From Pseudoselenomonas ruminantium (lineage in GTDB: Bacteria > Bacillota > Negativicutes > Selenomonadales > Selenomonadaceae): 64,000 nt of DNA. Shown piece by piece: positions 26,160 through 34,250 of this stretch. Position 1 is the stretch's first letter. Each line of letters starts with the position of its first letter. The DNA lies in assembly GCA_015058625.1 (NCBI GenBank), contig SVCA01000012.1, positions 27,724 through 91,723 on the forward strand, read 5' to 3'. The notes under the pieces are model-generated. The model was not told the DNA's origin. It saw only the letters and a list, made by a program, of their open reading frames with translations, and ran no database searches. Made by a program: the position numbers and the translations under genes.

Positions 26160-27100
26160 TGGTTTTTCTGTTCTCTTTGTCCTGTTCTTTGGTCGTTTTT
26201 CTGTTTTTTTACGGTTTTATTGCCAAAAAGGTTCGTCCGCAATCGCAGGTTCATCAGCGTTTATTAAGTATTCAGAATGGCAATGTCACAGCAGAACGCA
26301 AGAAAGAAAAAGCAAAGGGGCATCGCAAACTCGGTGATATTCCTTTTGTAGAGCGTGTAGTCAGGCCATTTTCCCAGTATGTGGAGCAAGGTGTCAGCCG
26401 TCTCGCTCCGAAACAGTTGAGCAAGCTGATTGGTGACCGTATCAATATGGCTGGGAAGGCCAATCAATGGTCAGTCAATGAGTTTATCGCCGCTTCGCTT
26501 TTGGGATTTATTATGATGAGCGGTTTGATGATAATGATGATGTCAAACAGTTCTGCGTATAAGTTTATACAGCAGGTTATATTTACCTTGTTGTTCGGTG
26601 TTATGGGCGGCTTGATGTCGGCACTGCTATTGAATATCGCCATAAAAAAGCGGAAGGCAGTAATCCAGCGCCAGCTGCCGGAAGTCTTGGACTTACTTTG
26701 TGTCAGCGTGCAGGCGGGGCTGTCCTTTGATGCATCTCTGCGCAAAATCGTGGCCCGTATGAAAGGCCCCTTTGTGGATGAATGCCGCCGGATGCAGGAA
26801 GATATTCAGATGGGCATGGTGCGGCGAACCGCTATGCATAATGTAGCCAAGCGCTGCCAGATACAGGATGTTTCCTTATTTATGACTTCGTTGATTCAGG
26901 CAGAACGACTGGGAACCAGCATGAGCAAGACCTTGAAGAATCAGGCTGATAACATTCGTGAGCGCCGCCGTCAGTATGTGAAGGCCGAGGCTATGAAAGC
27001 ACCGGTAAAGATTATCTTCCCTTTGGTTATCTTCATCTTTCCCGCGTTGTTCGTTATCGCGTTGATTCCTTCCATCCTATCTTTTATGAAAAATATGTAA
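26156..27100 (+). CDS. tadC: Tad pilus inner membrane protein TadC
   Basis: Second platform protein, 314 residues. Transmembrane helices are at the N-terminus (about 3-22), at about 105-165 and at the C-terminus (LVIFIFPALFVIALIPSILS). The GspF-type domain has LPEVLDLLCVSVQAGLSFDASLRKI in sequence (about 182-206) and ERLGTSMSKTLKNQAD. It pairs with TadB to form the inner membrane core. The start overlaps the cpaF stop (ATGA). Thirty-four bases separate it from tadG. Confidence 0.92.
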   Translation: MMVFLFSLSCSLVVFLFFYGFIAKKVRPQSQVHQRLLSIQNGNVTAERKKEKAKGHRKLGDIPFVERVVRPFSQYVEQGVSRLAPKQLSKLIGDRINMAGKANQWSVNEFIAASLLGFIMMSGLMIMMMSNSSAYKFIQQVIFTLLFGVMGGLMSALLLNIAIKKRKAVIQRQLPEVLDLLCVSVQAGLSFDASLRKIVARMKGPFVDECRRMQEDIQMGMVRRTAMHNVAKRCQIQDVSLFMTSLIQAERLGTSMSKTLKNQADNIRERRRQYVKAEAMKAPVKIIFPLVIFIFPALFVIALIPSILSFMKNM

Positions 27101-27134
27101 TAAAACAGTAGAAATTATCATTGCAGGAGGACTC

Positions 27135-28346
27135 ATGAAGATGAATCGAGGTTACAGCCAGCGTGGAGCCTTTTTAGTCTTGGTAGCATTCTTGTTGCCA
27201 CTGATAATGGCTATGTTAGGCTTTGTCGTAGACTTCGGCAATGTCTATTGGCATAAGTCTGTATTGCAGAATTGCGCTGATGCGTCAGCTTTAGGTGGAG
27301 CTAAGGCTGGTGATGTTGGCAAGGCGTTTAATAAAGGTAAGGCCGATGGGATGGCCGATAAGCTGCTGGCTGTCAATAAGCGCTATGACAGTAAGAAAAA
27401 GAGCTATCAATATCTTGGCAGTAAGAATGACCCCAAGAATACACATTACTATGTGGTGACATTGACCGAAAATGTGCCCATGTTTTTTTTGAAGTATTTT
27501 GGCTACAAGGAAATGGAAATAGAGGCTTCATGTAATGTCAAGATACACAAGACAGGTTCTGGTGGTTTTCCTTTATTTGACAATTTGATAACTTTTAGTA
27601 AGCGACTGTATGTGGTTAATTCAGATGACAAAACTTTCAAAGGAAATATAATTCATACAGAAAAAGATGTAGTGACAGATGTTGCTGGCTATTATGAGTA
27701 TTATCAGGATGGACATAGAGAAGAAATGGCCAGGGATAAGGCTCGTTTACATACCCCTGATGGTTCAATTTGGCCTAATGACTCTAGTTATTATAAAAAT
27801 GAGTATGCAGTTGGTTTAGATGCACCGCAAAATAAGGAACTAAGGGAATATATAGAAGGACTAAGGAAAGATACCCCACAGACTCCAATGGTGAACACCC
27901 AAACTGTAACGACAGATATGCTAAAGCAATCGGTAACCTATATTTATGATAATGATCCAAACAAACGGCGTGTTAGCGAGATAAATATTGACAAAGATTT
28001 TGATAAGAATCCCAATAATACCCATGTGTTAATTATTACAGATGGCGCTGTGAATTTGAAATTTAATAGTGACGTGACCAGTAAGTTATTTATTATCAAT
28101 TTAAGTTCGGAGCAATTTGCTATATCTGGTGGTGGCAAGGTGCATGCGACAATCTATGCACCAAATACCGTTAGTATTGTATGGAATGTCAACAACTTGG
28201 AGTTTTATGGTTCTATTGCTGCCCCCAATATTGAACTTCAAGGTTCAAAAGGTTCATTTATCCATGAGTCCCCTAATATCTCTGGTGGTGCTGTTAGCAG
28301 CAATAGTTCGATGTCCTTGGCGGATGATGCGGATATTGAGTGGTAG
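27135..28346 (+). CDS. tadG: TadG-like pilus protein with extended C-terminal domain
   Basis: Protein of 403 residues. The N-terminus GAFLVLVAFLLPLIMAMLGF with VVDFGNVYWHKSVLQNCADASALGGA after it is the TadE/TadG-like (putative Flp pilus-assembly) domain, one transmembrane helix then an exported region. The C-terminal third (from about residue 290, THVLIITDGAVNLKF ... ATIYAPNTVSIVWN ... FYGSIAAPNIEL) reads like a short right-handed beta-helix seen in some PilX-type adhesins; this likeness is inferred from sequence style. There is no VWA metal site. The sequence is AT-rich compared with cpaF. Probably a surface or tip component. Confidence 0.82.
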   Translation: MKMNRGYSQRGAFLVLVAFLLPLIMAMLGFVVDFGNVYWHKSVLQNCADASALGGAKAGDVGKAFNKGKADGMADKLLAVNKRYDSKKKSYQYLGSKNDPKNTHYYVVTLTENVPMFFLKYFGYKEMEIEASCNVKIHKTGSGGFPLFDNLITFSKRLYVVNSDDKTFKGNIIHTEKDVVTDVAGYYEYYQDGHREEMARDKARLHTPDGSIWPNDSSYYKNEYAVGLDAPQNKELREYIEGLRKDTPQTPMVNTQTVTTDMLKQSVTYIYDNDPNKRRVSEINIDKDFDKNPNNTHVLIITDGAVNLKFNSDVTSKLFIINLSSEQFAISGGGKVHATIYAPNTVSIVWNVNNLEFYGSIAAPNIELQGSKGSFIHESPNISGGAVSSNSSMSLADDADIEW

Positions 28347-28639
28347 AAAAAAGACCATTTTCGCTATTGAAGGCAAAGATGGTCTTCTACAAGCGTAATA
28401 AGCAATATCTGGAGGATTCTGTTTATGCCTAAGTACTTCCAGTTCAAGATATGTGGTTAATTAAAGATAATTATAAGGATATGTATATCACTTGGAGTAG
28501 TAAGAGTGATAACGGATATTATGGTGAGTAAAATAGTAAAAACTCAAGAGTTCCTGACTTACAGGTCAGAAACTCTTGAGTTTTTTGTACTTTAGGATAT
28601 AATAGTTATAGAATATGGATATTTCGTAGGAGGTGCATT
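28347..28639. other. Intergenic region with ORF remnant and hairpins
   Basis: About 290 bases. An inverted repeat GACCAT...ATGGTC (28352-28389) follows tadG closely; its T-run lies on the minus strand. The stretch 28453-28533 reads MWLIKDNYKDMYITWSSK and then SDNGYYGE before a stop, with no ribosome binding site, which looks like a decayed gene fragment. It ends in the strong terminator listed separately. Confidence 0.4.
28538..28586 (+). terminator. Strong terminator behind the tad operon
   Basis: Long stem AACTCAAGAGTT / AACTCTTGAGTT extended by CTGAC / GTCAG around a TTACAG-type loop, followed by six T. It insulates the ATPase gene from the tad operon. Confidence 0.9.
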
Positions 28640-29869
28640 ATGTCTGACCTGATCAATCGTCCTGCATACTTGCAGCAGCTTATCGAGCATCGTGATGTGG
28701 AGCTGGTGAAGATAATCACAGGCATTCGGCGTTGCGGGAAGTCTTCGCTATTGGATTTGTTTCATCAATATTTGCTGGACAGCGGCGTGGAGCCACAGCA
28801 GATTATTCATATGAATCTGGAATCTCTGCGCTATCGTGACCTGACAGACTATCTGCCCTTTTATGATTATGTCAGTGAGCGGATTGCGCCTGCGGGCAAA
28901 ACCTACCTGCTCTTTGATGAATTGCAGGCCGTGACGCATTGGGAGAAGGCCATAGAGTCTTTCCGCATTGATTATGATGTGGATATATACATTACTGGTT
29001 CCAATGCGTTCCTGTTGTCAACGGAGTTTTCTACGCTGTTGTCCGGGCGGTATGTGGAAATTCCCATGTTGCCATTGTCCTTCAAGGAGTTTATCCGCTT
29101 CTACGAATTTGCTCCGTCCGTTTCTGTGGAGGAAAAGTTCCAGCGGTATCTGCAATTTGGCGGCATGCCGATTCTGAGGGAATATAAATTCAATGAAGCA
29201 CGCAGCAATCAGGCGTTGGAAGGGATTTACTCCACGGTAGTTCTGCGGGACATCATGCAGCGAAGCAATCAGGTTTCCCAGAAGATACTGCAAAAGATTA
29301 TGATGTTCCTTTGTTCCAATATTGGCAGTATAACTTCACCGAACAGCATAGGCAATGTTCTGTCTAATGAAGGAGACATACAGAGCGGCAAAGGAAAAAA
29401 TATTGCAGGCCGGACTGTGGATAAATATATTTCCCTGTTGCGCAATGCCTATATCTTTTATACTGTAGGCCGTTATGATGTGAAGGGCAAGCAGCTGCTT
29501 AGGACTATGGGCAAGAACTATATTGTTGATTTGGGGTTCCGCAATATGCTGCTTGGCTATCGTGATGCGGATAGAGGTCATATTATCGAAAATATTGTTT
29601 TCTTGGAGTTGCTGCGGCGGGATTATCGTGTATATATTGGCAAAATGGGCGATACAGAGGTAGACTTTGTGGCCGAAAAGCCTCATGATAAACTCTATAT
29701 ACAGGTAACGGAATCCATGCAGTCACCGGAAACCAGAGAACGAGAATTGCGTCCGCTGCGTATGATTCGCGATAATTATGAAAAAATCGTGCTTTCTATG
29801 GATAGAAGCTATATTGATTCTTATGATGGAATTAAAGCATTGAATCTTGTGGATTGGTTGTTAGCGTAG
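28640..29869 (+). CDS. AAA ATPase with DUF4143 domain
   Basis: Protein of 409 residues. The N-terminal AAA_14 ATPase has Walker A GIRRCGKSSLLD and Walker B TYLLFDELQAV, then ITGSNAFLLSTEFSTLLSGR with the sensor and arginine finger region. The C-terminal DUF4143 domain resembles a restriction-type nuclease fold (VDFVAEKPHDKLYIQVTES carries an Asp...Gln pattern like the PD-(D/E)XK core). Function is not established; such genes occur as single units in many anaerobes and are often linked to defence or mobile DNA. GTAGGAGGTGC precedes the ATG. Its end overlaps the convergent DUF192 gene by 38 bases. Confidence 0.85.
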   Translation: MSDLINRPAYLQQLIEHRDVELVKIITGIRRCGKSSLLDLFHQYLLDSGVEPQQIIHMNLESLRYRDLTDYLPFYDYVSERIAPAGKTYLLFDELQAVTHWEKAIESFRIDYDVDIYITGSNAFLLSTEFSTLLSGRYVEIPMLPLSFKEFIRFYEFAPSVSVEEKFQRYLQFGGMPILREYKFNEARSNQALEGIYSTVVLRDIMQRSNQVSQKILQKIMMFLCSNIGSITSPNSIGNVLSNEGDIQSGKGKNIAGRTVDKYISLLRNAYIFYTVGRYDVKGKQLLRTMGKNYIVDLGFRNMLLGYRDADRGHIIENIVFLELLRRDYRVYIGKMGDTEVDFVAEKPHDKLYIQVTESMQSPETRERELRPLRMIRDNYEKIVLSMDRSYIDSYDGIKALNLVDWLLA

Positions 29870-30152
29870 TTCCAATCTGTACCATGGCAGCTTCGCCTGC
29901 GCTGACTTCCACCACCCCCCATGCCTTCCAGCACCAGGCAAGCCCAATCCAAGGCTTTACGTTGCGGGCGACTTTGAGCACTTTGTAGTTCTTGTCGATG
30001 AAAATTGCGTCAATGGCAAAGCGCATAAAGCACATATGGATGCTGTTGCAGGGCGCAATGAGCAGGCCGTGGCCTGCGGGGAGGCGCTTGCGCAGCATAA
30101 GGCCCCGGAAGCGGGCGAGGAAGGTATCGGCCATTTCGATTTGTAATTGCAT
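29832..30152 (-). CDS. DUF192 family protein
   Basis: Small protein of 106 residues of the DUF192 family. It keeps the family pattern RFRGLMLRKRLPAGHGLLI, NSIHMCFMRFAIDAIFID and WIGLAWCWKAWGVVEVSAGE. No signal peptide is seen. The role is unknown; genes of this family are often found close to tad pilus loci, as here. It has its own leftward promoter and overlaps the tail of the ATPase gene. Confidence 0.8.
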   Translation of the reverse strand: MQLQIEMADTFLARFRGLMLRKRLPAGHGLLIAPCNSIHMCFMRFAIDAIFIDKNYKVLKVARNVKPWIGLAWCWKAWGVVEVSAGEAAMVQIGTTLTTNPQDSML

Positions 30153-30189
30153 AATATCACCGTTTTCATAAAAGTTGTCGTGTATGTTT

Positions 30190-30218
30190 ATTATACAAGG
30201 CGGCTTTTTTTTTGTAAA
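30190..30218 (-). promoter_or_regulatory. Predicted promoter of DUF192 gene
   Basis: On the minus strand TTTACA (30218-30213), a 17-base spacer containing a T/A tract, then TATAAT (30195-30190), 38 bases ahead of the start codon. Confidence 0.6.
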
Positions 30219-30256
30219 TTTAACGACATATATGAATAATTAGGACTAAATACCCA

Positions 30257-30284
30257 TTGAAATGATAAAAATATAGGATATAAT
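30257..30284 (+). promoter_or_regulatory. Predicted promoter of pga operon
   Basis: TTGAAA (30257-30262), 16-base spacer, perfect TATAAT (30279-30284). It is about 205 bases ahead of pgaA, leaving a long untranslated leader. Confidence 0.7.
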
Positions 30285-30290
30285 ATTTTC

Positions 30291-30489
30291 TTATATGGGT
30301 TTCTAAAAAACTTTTAATTATTGAAAATATCGTGTATGAGCTATTATGAGCGGTACGCTGGTATCATGACTGCTTTGAGCCTGTTGGTAAGGGTAGAAAA
30401 CTGGGGCGAGGTACATATTTAGGTAGTACTTTAGTACTGTATTGTTCGCATGTACATGATATGAGTAAATTATATGGAAGGATGGAAGT
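30291..30489 (+). promoter_or_regulatory. Long leader of pga operon, possible regulatory RNA
   Basis: About 200 untranslated bases. Segment 30350-30411 is GC-rich compared with its AT-rich surroundings and contains GTACGC / GC(GAG)GTAC pairing, plus GACT...GCCT...TAGAA...CGAGGTA in the same order as the tad leader. A small hairpin AGTACTTTAGTACT follows. No c-di-GMP-I or c-di-GMP-II consensus was found. Class unknown. Confidence 0.3.
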
Positions 30490-30491
30490 TG

Positions 30492-32402
30492 ATGAATGTA
30501 TGTTGGCAGTCAGGTGGTATACTGACTGGCTTGTGCCTGATGGAAAGTGTCTGTTGTGTGGGATTGGCCGCTCCTATTAATGATGTTGGAGGCGAATTGG
30601 CTACGCTCAATGAAGCTGGGCAGGCATCAATACGGCAAAGGGATTATGTTGCGGCAGAACGGTATTTTCGGCAGGCAAGGGAGAAAGCTGAGCTGATGGG
30701 GCGCATGGATTTTGTGGAGGAAATGGATGCGCGGCGGGCAGCTATGTACATAAATGATGGAGAGCCCAGTCGGGCTGTGTTCATCCTGCAACCTTATATT
30801 AAGCCGGGGGTCAATAAATTTATTCTTAGTGATTTCCTAATGGCTTTGCGGGCTACTAATCAGCCACAGGAAGTAATTAAAGTTTTTCGCGAGCATGTCA
30901 ATAACTGGCAGGAGTTTCCTGTTTATGGACTTCAAATAGTAGGGGATGTTTATTTGCGGCAGGGTAAATACAAGGAGGCCTGTACGATATATGAACACAT
31001 CCTGTCACGGGAGAAAGTGGCAGATGTTCCCTATGTTCAGTTAGGTTATGCTTATGCTTTGGCTCATCAGGAAAAAAATAAGGAGGCTGTGGCTGCTTAT
31101 GAGAAGGTGGCAAACATGGCTCCACGTTATAATAACATCATTGTTGGGGATGGTGAGGCCTTTATCGCTGAAGGTCGTGTCGGAATTGCTCGGCGGATGT
31201 TCGCTCTGTTGGGGAAGGATGACAGGGAAAAGGAACTCTATCAGTTGCTGTATGCCCAGTGTCTGGTGAATGTAGGGAAAGATTACGAGAATGAATCCCA
31301 AAATTTTCGACGGGATGAATACATGATGAATCGTAGTTATTATCATGAAGCCAACAATATCCTGAGGAGATTGGCCAAAAGTCACAATGAGGAAATTGTC
31401 CATGAAGCACAGGTGACTTTGACGGCGAATGACATTCATAAGGATTTGCTAGCAGATAGCCATAAAAGACTGCAGGAAATGTTGGATAAGGATAGCAATG
31501 ATGTGTTGGCTTTGTCTGTTATGAATGAATATGAGCGTGTACAGTTGCACAGCCTGACGATATCCTATGAAAACTCCGTGGATGATAAGCGTAATCGGAA
31601 TCAGAACATGGGGATGAGTTTTGACAGTTATCTGGGCCACGATTTTTACGGCACTATTGAGTCTAATAGAAACTGGATGCAGGATGATGACCGGCGTACA
31701 GCTTATTGGGAGAATTCCCTAGGACTTCGGAAAAATTTTTCTTGGGGAGAAATCGGCGGCGAGTGGATTTGTTATGATGGCACATCTGCAAGGAATGGTT
31801 ATTCTATATTTACGGAGTTTGAATTTGGTGATGTGACTAAAATGGATTTTACCTTTGGCCGCCGCGTACATGACCATGTGGGTACTGTGGCTGCGGGAAT
31901 CCGAGAAAACTATCGGCAGGTGACACTGAGTCATAATCTTACTCGGAAAACCAGTCTGGCCGAGTACTATCTGTGGGCTGATTTGATGGATGGGAACAGG
32001 TATAAGGAATATGGCATAAATATCAATCATCTCTTACAGGTGAAGCATAACTATAGTGATCGTCTGCTAGCCAGCTATAGTCGTGGCAAATATGACCGGG
32101 AAGTGTGGTTTTATGATTCTCCCTGGCGGCGCGATGCGTATACGCTGGGCTTTAGCCGTAAATGGAATCTGCCCAAAAGCAATGAGATCTGGCAATGGTT
32201 AATGAATTTTAGTTGGGGCCGGGATAATGATGAAGGAGTTGGTTTCTCACCCAATATGCGGCTGGAATACGTGAAGGATTTGCCGCAGAATCAGCAGTTA
32301 AAGGTGGGCGCAACCTTATACAAGTATTTTCATCAACCGGAACGTGAAGGGCGGCGTAATACCGGTTGTCTTGTAGATGTTAGTTATAATTGGGGATGGT
32401 AA
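30492..32402 (+). CDS. pgaA: PgaA-like outer membrane polysaccharide exporter
   Basis: Protein of 636 residues. After a signal-like N-terminus (MNVCWQSGGILTGLCLME...) come TPR repeats (about residues 35-300; for example VQLGYAYALAHQEKNKEAVA). A C-terminal beta-barrel region follows with alternating aromatic strands and a terminal Trp (VSYNWGW), as in outer membrane proteins. It should scaffold PgaB and export poly-beta-1,6-GlcNAc. The ATG at 30492 is chosen over 30474, because GGAAGG and ATGGAAG lie just before it and nothing lies before 30474. It is shorter than E. coli PgaA (about 800), mainly in the TPR part. Confidence 0.85.
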   Translation: MNVCWQSGGILTGLCLMESVCCVGLAAPINDVGGELATLNEAGQASIRQRDYVAAERYFRQAREKAELMGRMDFVEEMDARRAAMYINDGEPSRAVFILQPYIKPGVNKFILSDFLMALRATNQPQEVIKVFREHVNNWQEFPVYGLQIVGDVYLRQGKYKEACTIYEHILSREKVADVPYVQLGYAYALAHQEKNKEAVAAYEKVANMAPRYNNIIVGDGEAFIAEGRVGIARRMFALLGKDDREKELYQLLYAQCLVNVGKDYENESQNFRRDEYMMNRSYYHEANNILRRLAKSHNEEIVHEAQVTLTANDIHKDLLADSHKRLQEMLDKDSNDVLALSVMNEYERVQLHSLTISYENSVDDKRNRNQNMGMSFDSYLGHDFYGTIESNRNWMQDDDRRTAYWENSLGLRKNFSWGEIGGEWICYDGTSARNGYSIFTEFEFGDVTKMDFTFGRRVHDHVGTVAAGIRENYRQVTLSHNLTRKTSLAEYYLWADLMDGNRYKEYGININHLLQVKHNYSDRLLASYSRGKYDREVWFYDSPWRRDAYTLGFSRKWNLPKSNEIWQWLMNFSWGRDNDEGVGFSPNMRLEYVKDLPQNQQLKVGATLYKYFHQPEREGRRNTGCLVDVSYNWGW

Positions 32403-32406
32403 GAAT

Positions 32407-34224
32407 ATGTTGAAAAAAATAATCCGGCTGCTTTTCCTGATTGCTATGATGATGCCAGTGAACGCGGCTTTTGCTAGTGTGTCAATCCTTTGCTATCACG
32501 AAGTAGACCGGTCTGGCGATGCCTTTGCGGTCAGCCATCAGCGGTTGGAAAGTCAATTACAATTTATGAAGAACCAAGGCTATCATTTTGTCAGTCTTGA
32601 TGAATACATTCGTTATACAAAAGGGGAATTACAGCTGCCGGAAAAGAGTGTGATGGTGACTTTTGACGATGGTTACCGCTCCTTTTACACGAAGGTTTAT
32701 CCTCTGCTGAAAAAGTATCAGGTCCCTGGAATGTTGGCCATTGTAAGCTCATGGACAAATCATGAGGAAAAACCGAATGATGTACGGGATACGGCTTCTT
32801 GGGACGAACTGCGGGAGATGGAAGCAAGCGGTCTTGTCACGGTTGTATCTCATACTCATGCCATGCATAAGCAACAGACTATCAATCCACAAGGGGGGAG
32901 AAATGGAGTTGTTGGCAGTCATTTGTATGTAAATGGGCATTATGAAACGGATGAAGAGTATAAGACACGGTTGAAAAATGATTTGTCCGAGGTTCAGCGT
33001 CTCTTTCAGGAAAAGCTGGGGCATAAAGCTAGAGCTATGGTTTGGCCCTATGGCATTTATACCAAAGAAGCTATAGACCTAACCAAAGATGCAGCCATGG
33101 AAGCTACTTTCCTGTTGGATGGTGGTGTAAATGAATCGGGGGAAAATTCCCGTTTTTATGCTAAGCGTATGATTATGGAAAGTGATTTTGACGTGCAGCG
33201 GCTGAAGAAATTGCTGACAGTTAATCACGATAGTTGGGATTCATCCGGTATACGTATGGCCCAAGTGGATTTGGATAATATCTATAGTAAGAATTCACGC
33301 AAGTATGAACGAAATTTGCAGAACCTGCTGAAAGAGCTGAACAACAATAATATCAATTTAGTGGCATTGCAGGCCTTTGCTGACCCGGATGGGGATGGCA
33401 ATGTGGATGAAGTATATTTTGCCAACAGCGTGGTTCCTGTACGAGCGGATATCTTTAATGATGTGACTACCCGTTTGCAGCAACGTGGCCTTATGGTGGT
33501 GGCCTGGCTGCCTGTGCTGAATTATCAGAGCCTGATTAAAAAGGACGACAGCAACGCAGTAAAATCCCGGGGTGAGAAGGGGTGGTATCATCGGCTCAGT
33601 CCCTTTGACCAAGAAGGTCTCAAGCAAGTAAAGCTGTTGTTTAATGATTTGGCGGTTAATACGCAGGTGGCAGGTGTGTTGTTGCAGGATGATTTGTATC
33701 TGAATCAGGATGAGGATGTATCTTTTCCTGCTCAACAGGCCTATCGTAAGCAGTTCGGCAAGGATTTGCTGACGATAGATGCCAAGGATGATAAATTGGG
33801 TAATTGGAAGATGGCGGCGTTGGATAATGCGGCCCGTCAGGCGGTGGATGCCTTTAAGATGACGCGTCCTCAAGCTATCGTCATGCGGGATATCTATGCC
33901 GGTGCTCTGCTGTATCCGGATGCAGTTTCCTGGTTAGGCCAGGATTACACGGACTATTTGCAGCAGTACGATTACACGGTGGTCATGGCCTATCCCTTCA
34001 TGGATAACGAGGAAGAACCCTATGAATACCTGCAGCGGGTAGCCAAGGTAATTAAGGATAAGAACGGGGCGGCGAAAACCATTGTGAAAATCCAGAGCTA
34101 TGACTGGCAGAAAAATCGTTGGCTGCCTGCAGGCGTATTCAGCAAACAGATGAGTACCCTGAAACGGGCAGGCATGAAGAATCTTGGCTATTATCCCAAC
34201 ACTTTCTGCTTCTGGCCTAAGTAA
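32407..34224 (+). CDS. pgaB: PgaB-like poly-GlcNAc deacetylase
   Basis: Periplasmic enzyme of 605 residues. The signal peptide ends near NAAFA and there is no lipobox Cys, unlike E. coli PgaB. The N-terminal polysaccharide deacetylase domain has CYHEVD, MVTFDDGYRSFY (metal-binding Asp-Asp) and VVSHTHAMH (His ligands). The C-terminal half (from about residue 280) is the PgaB/GHL13 glycoside hydrolase-like domain, with FADPDGDGNVDEVYF and VVMAYPFMDNEEEPYEYL. It partly de-N-acetylates the polymer for export. The start at 32407 replaces a TTG within pgaA. Confidence 0.92.
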   Translation: MLKKIIRLLFLIAMMMPVNAAFASVSILCYHEVDRSGDAFAVSHQRLESQLQFMKNQGYHFVSLDEYIRYTKGELQLPEKSVMVTFDDGYRSFYTKVYPLLKKYQVPGMLAIVSSWTNHEEKPNDVRDTASWDELREMEASGLVTVVSHTHAMHKQQTINPQGGRNGVVGSHLYVNGHYETDEEYKTRLKNDLSEVQRLFQEKLGHKARAMVWPYGIYTKEAIDLTKDAAMEATFLLDGGVNESGENSRFYAKRMIMESDFDVQRLKKLLTVNHDSWDSSGIRMAQVDLDNIYSKNSRKYERNLQNLLKELNNNNINLVALQAFADPDGDGNVDEVYFANSVVPVRADIFNDVTTRLQQRGLMVVAWLPVLNYQSLIKKDDSNAVKSRGEKGWYHRLSPFDQEGLKQVKLLFNDLAVNTQVAGVLLQDDLYLNQDEDVSFPAQQAYRKQFGKDLLTIDAKDDKLGNWKMAALDNAARQAVDAFKMTRPQAIVMRDIYAGALLYPDAVSWLGQDYTDYLQQYDYTVVMAYPFMDNEEEPYEYLQRVAKVIKDKNGAAKTIVKIQSYDWQKNRWLPAGVFSKQMSTLKRAGMKNLGYYPNTFCFWPK

Positions 34225-34250
34225 TCGTCATTTTGTCAAGGAGGAAAATT

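Noticed and set aside
30291..30489. c-di-GMP riboswitch in the pga leader
   Set aside because: The leader lacks the conserved bases of the c-di-GMP-I and c-di-GMP-II classes; kept only as an unknown structured leader.
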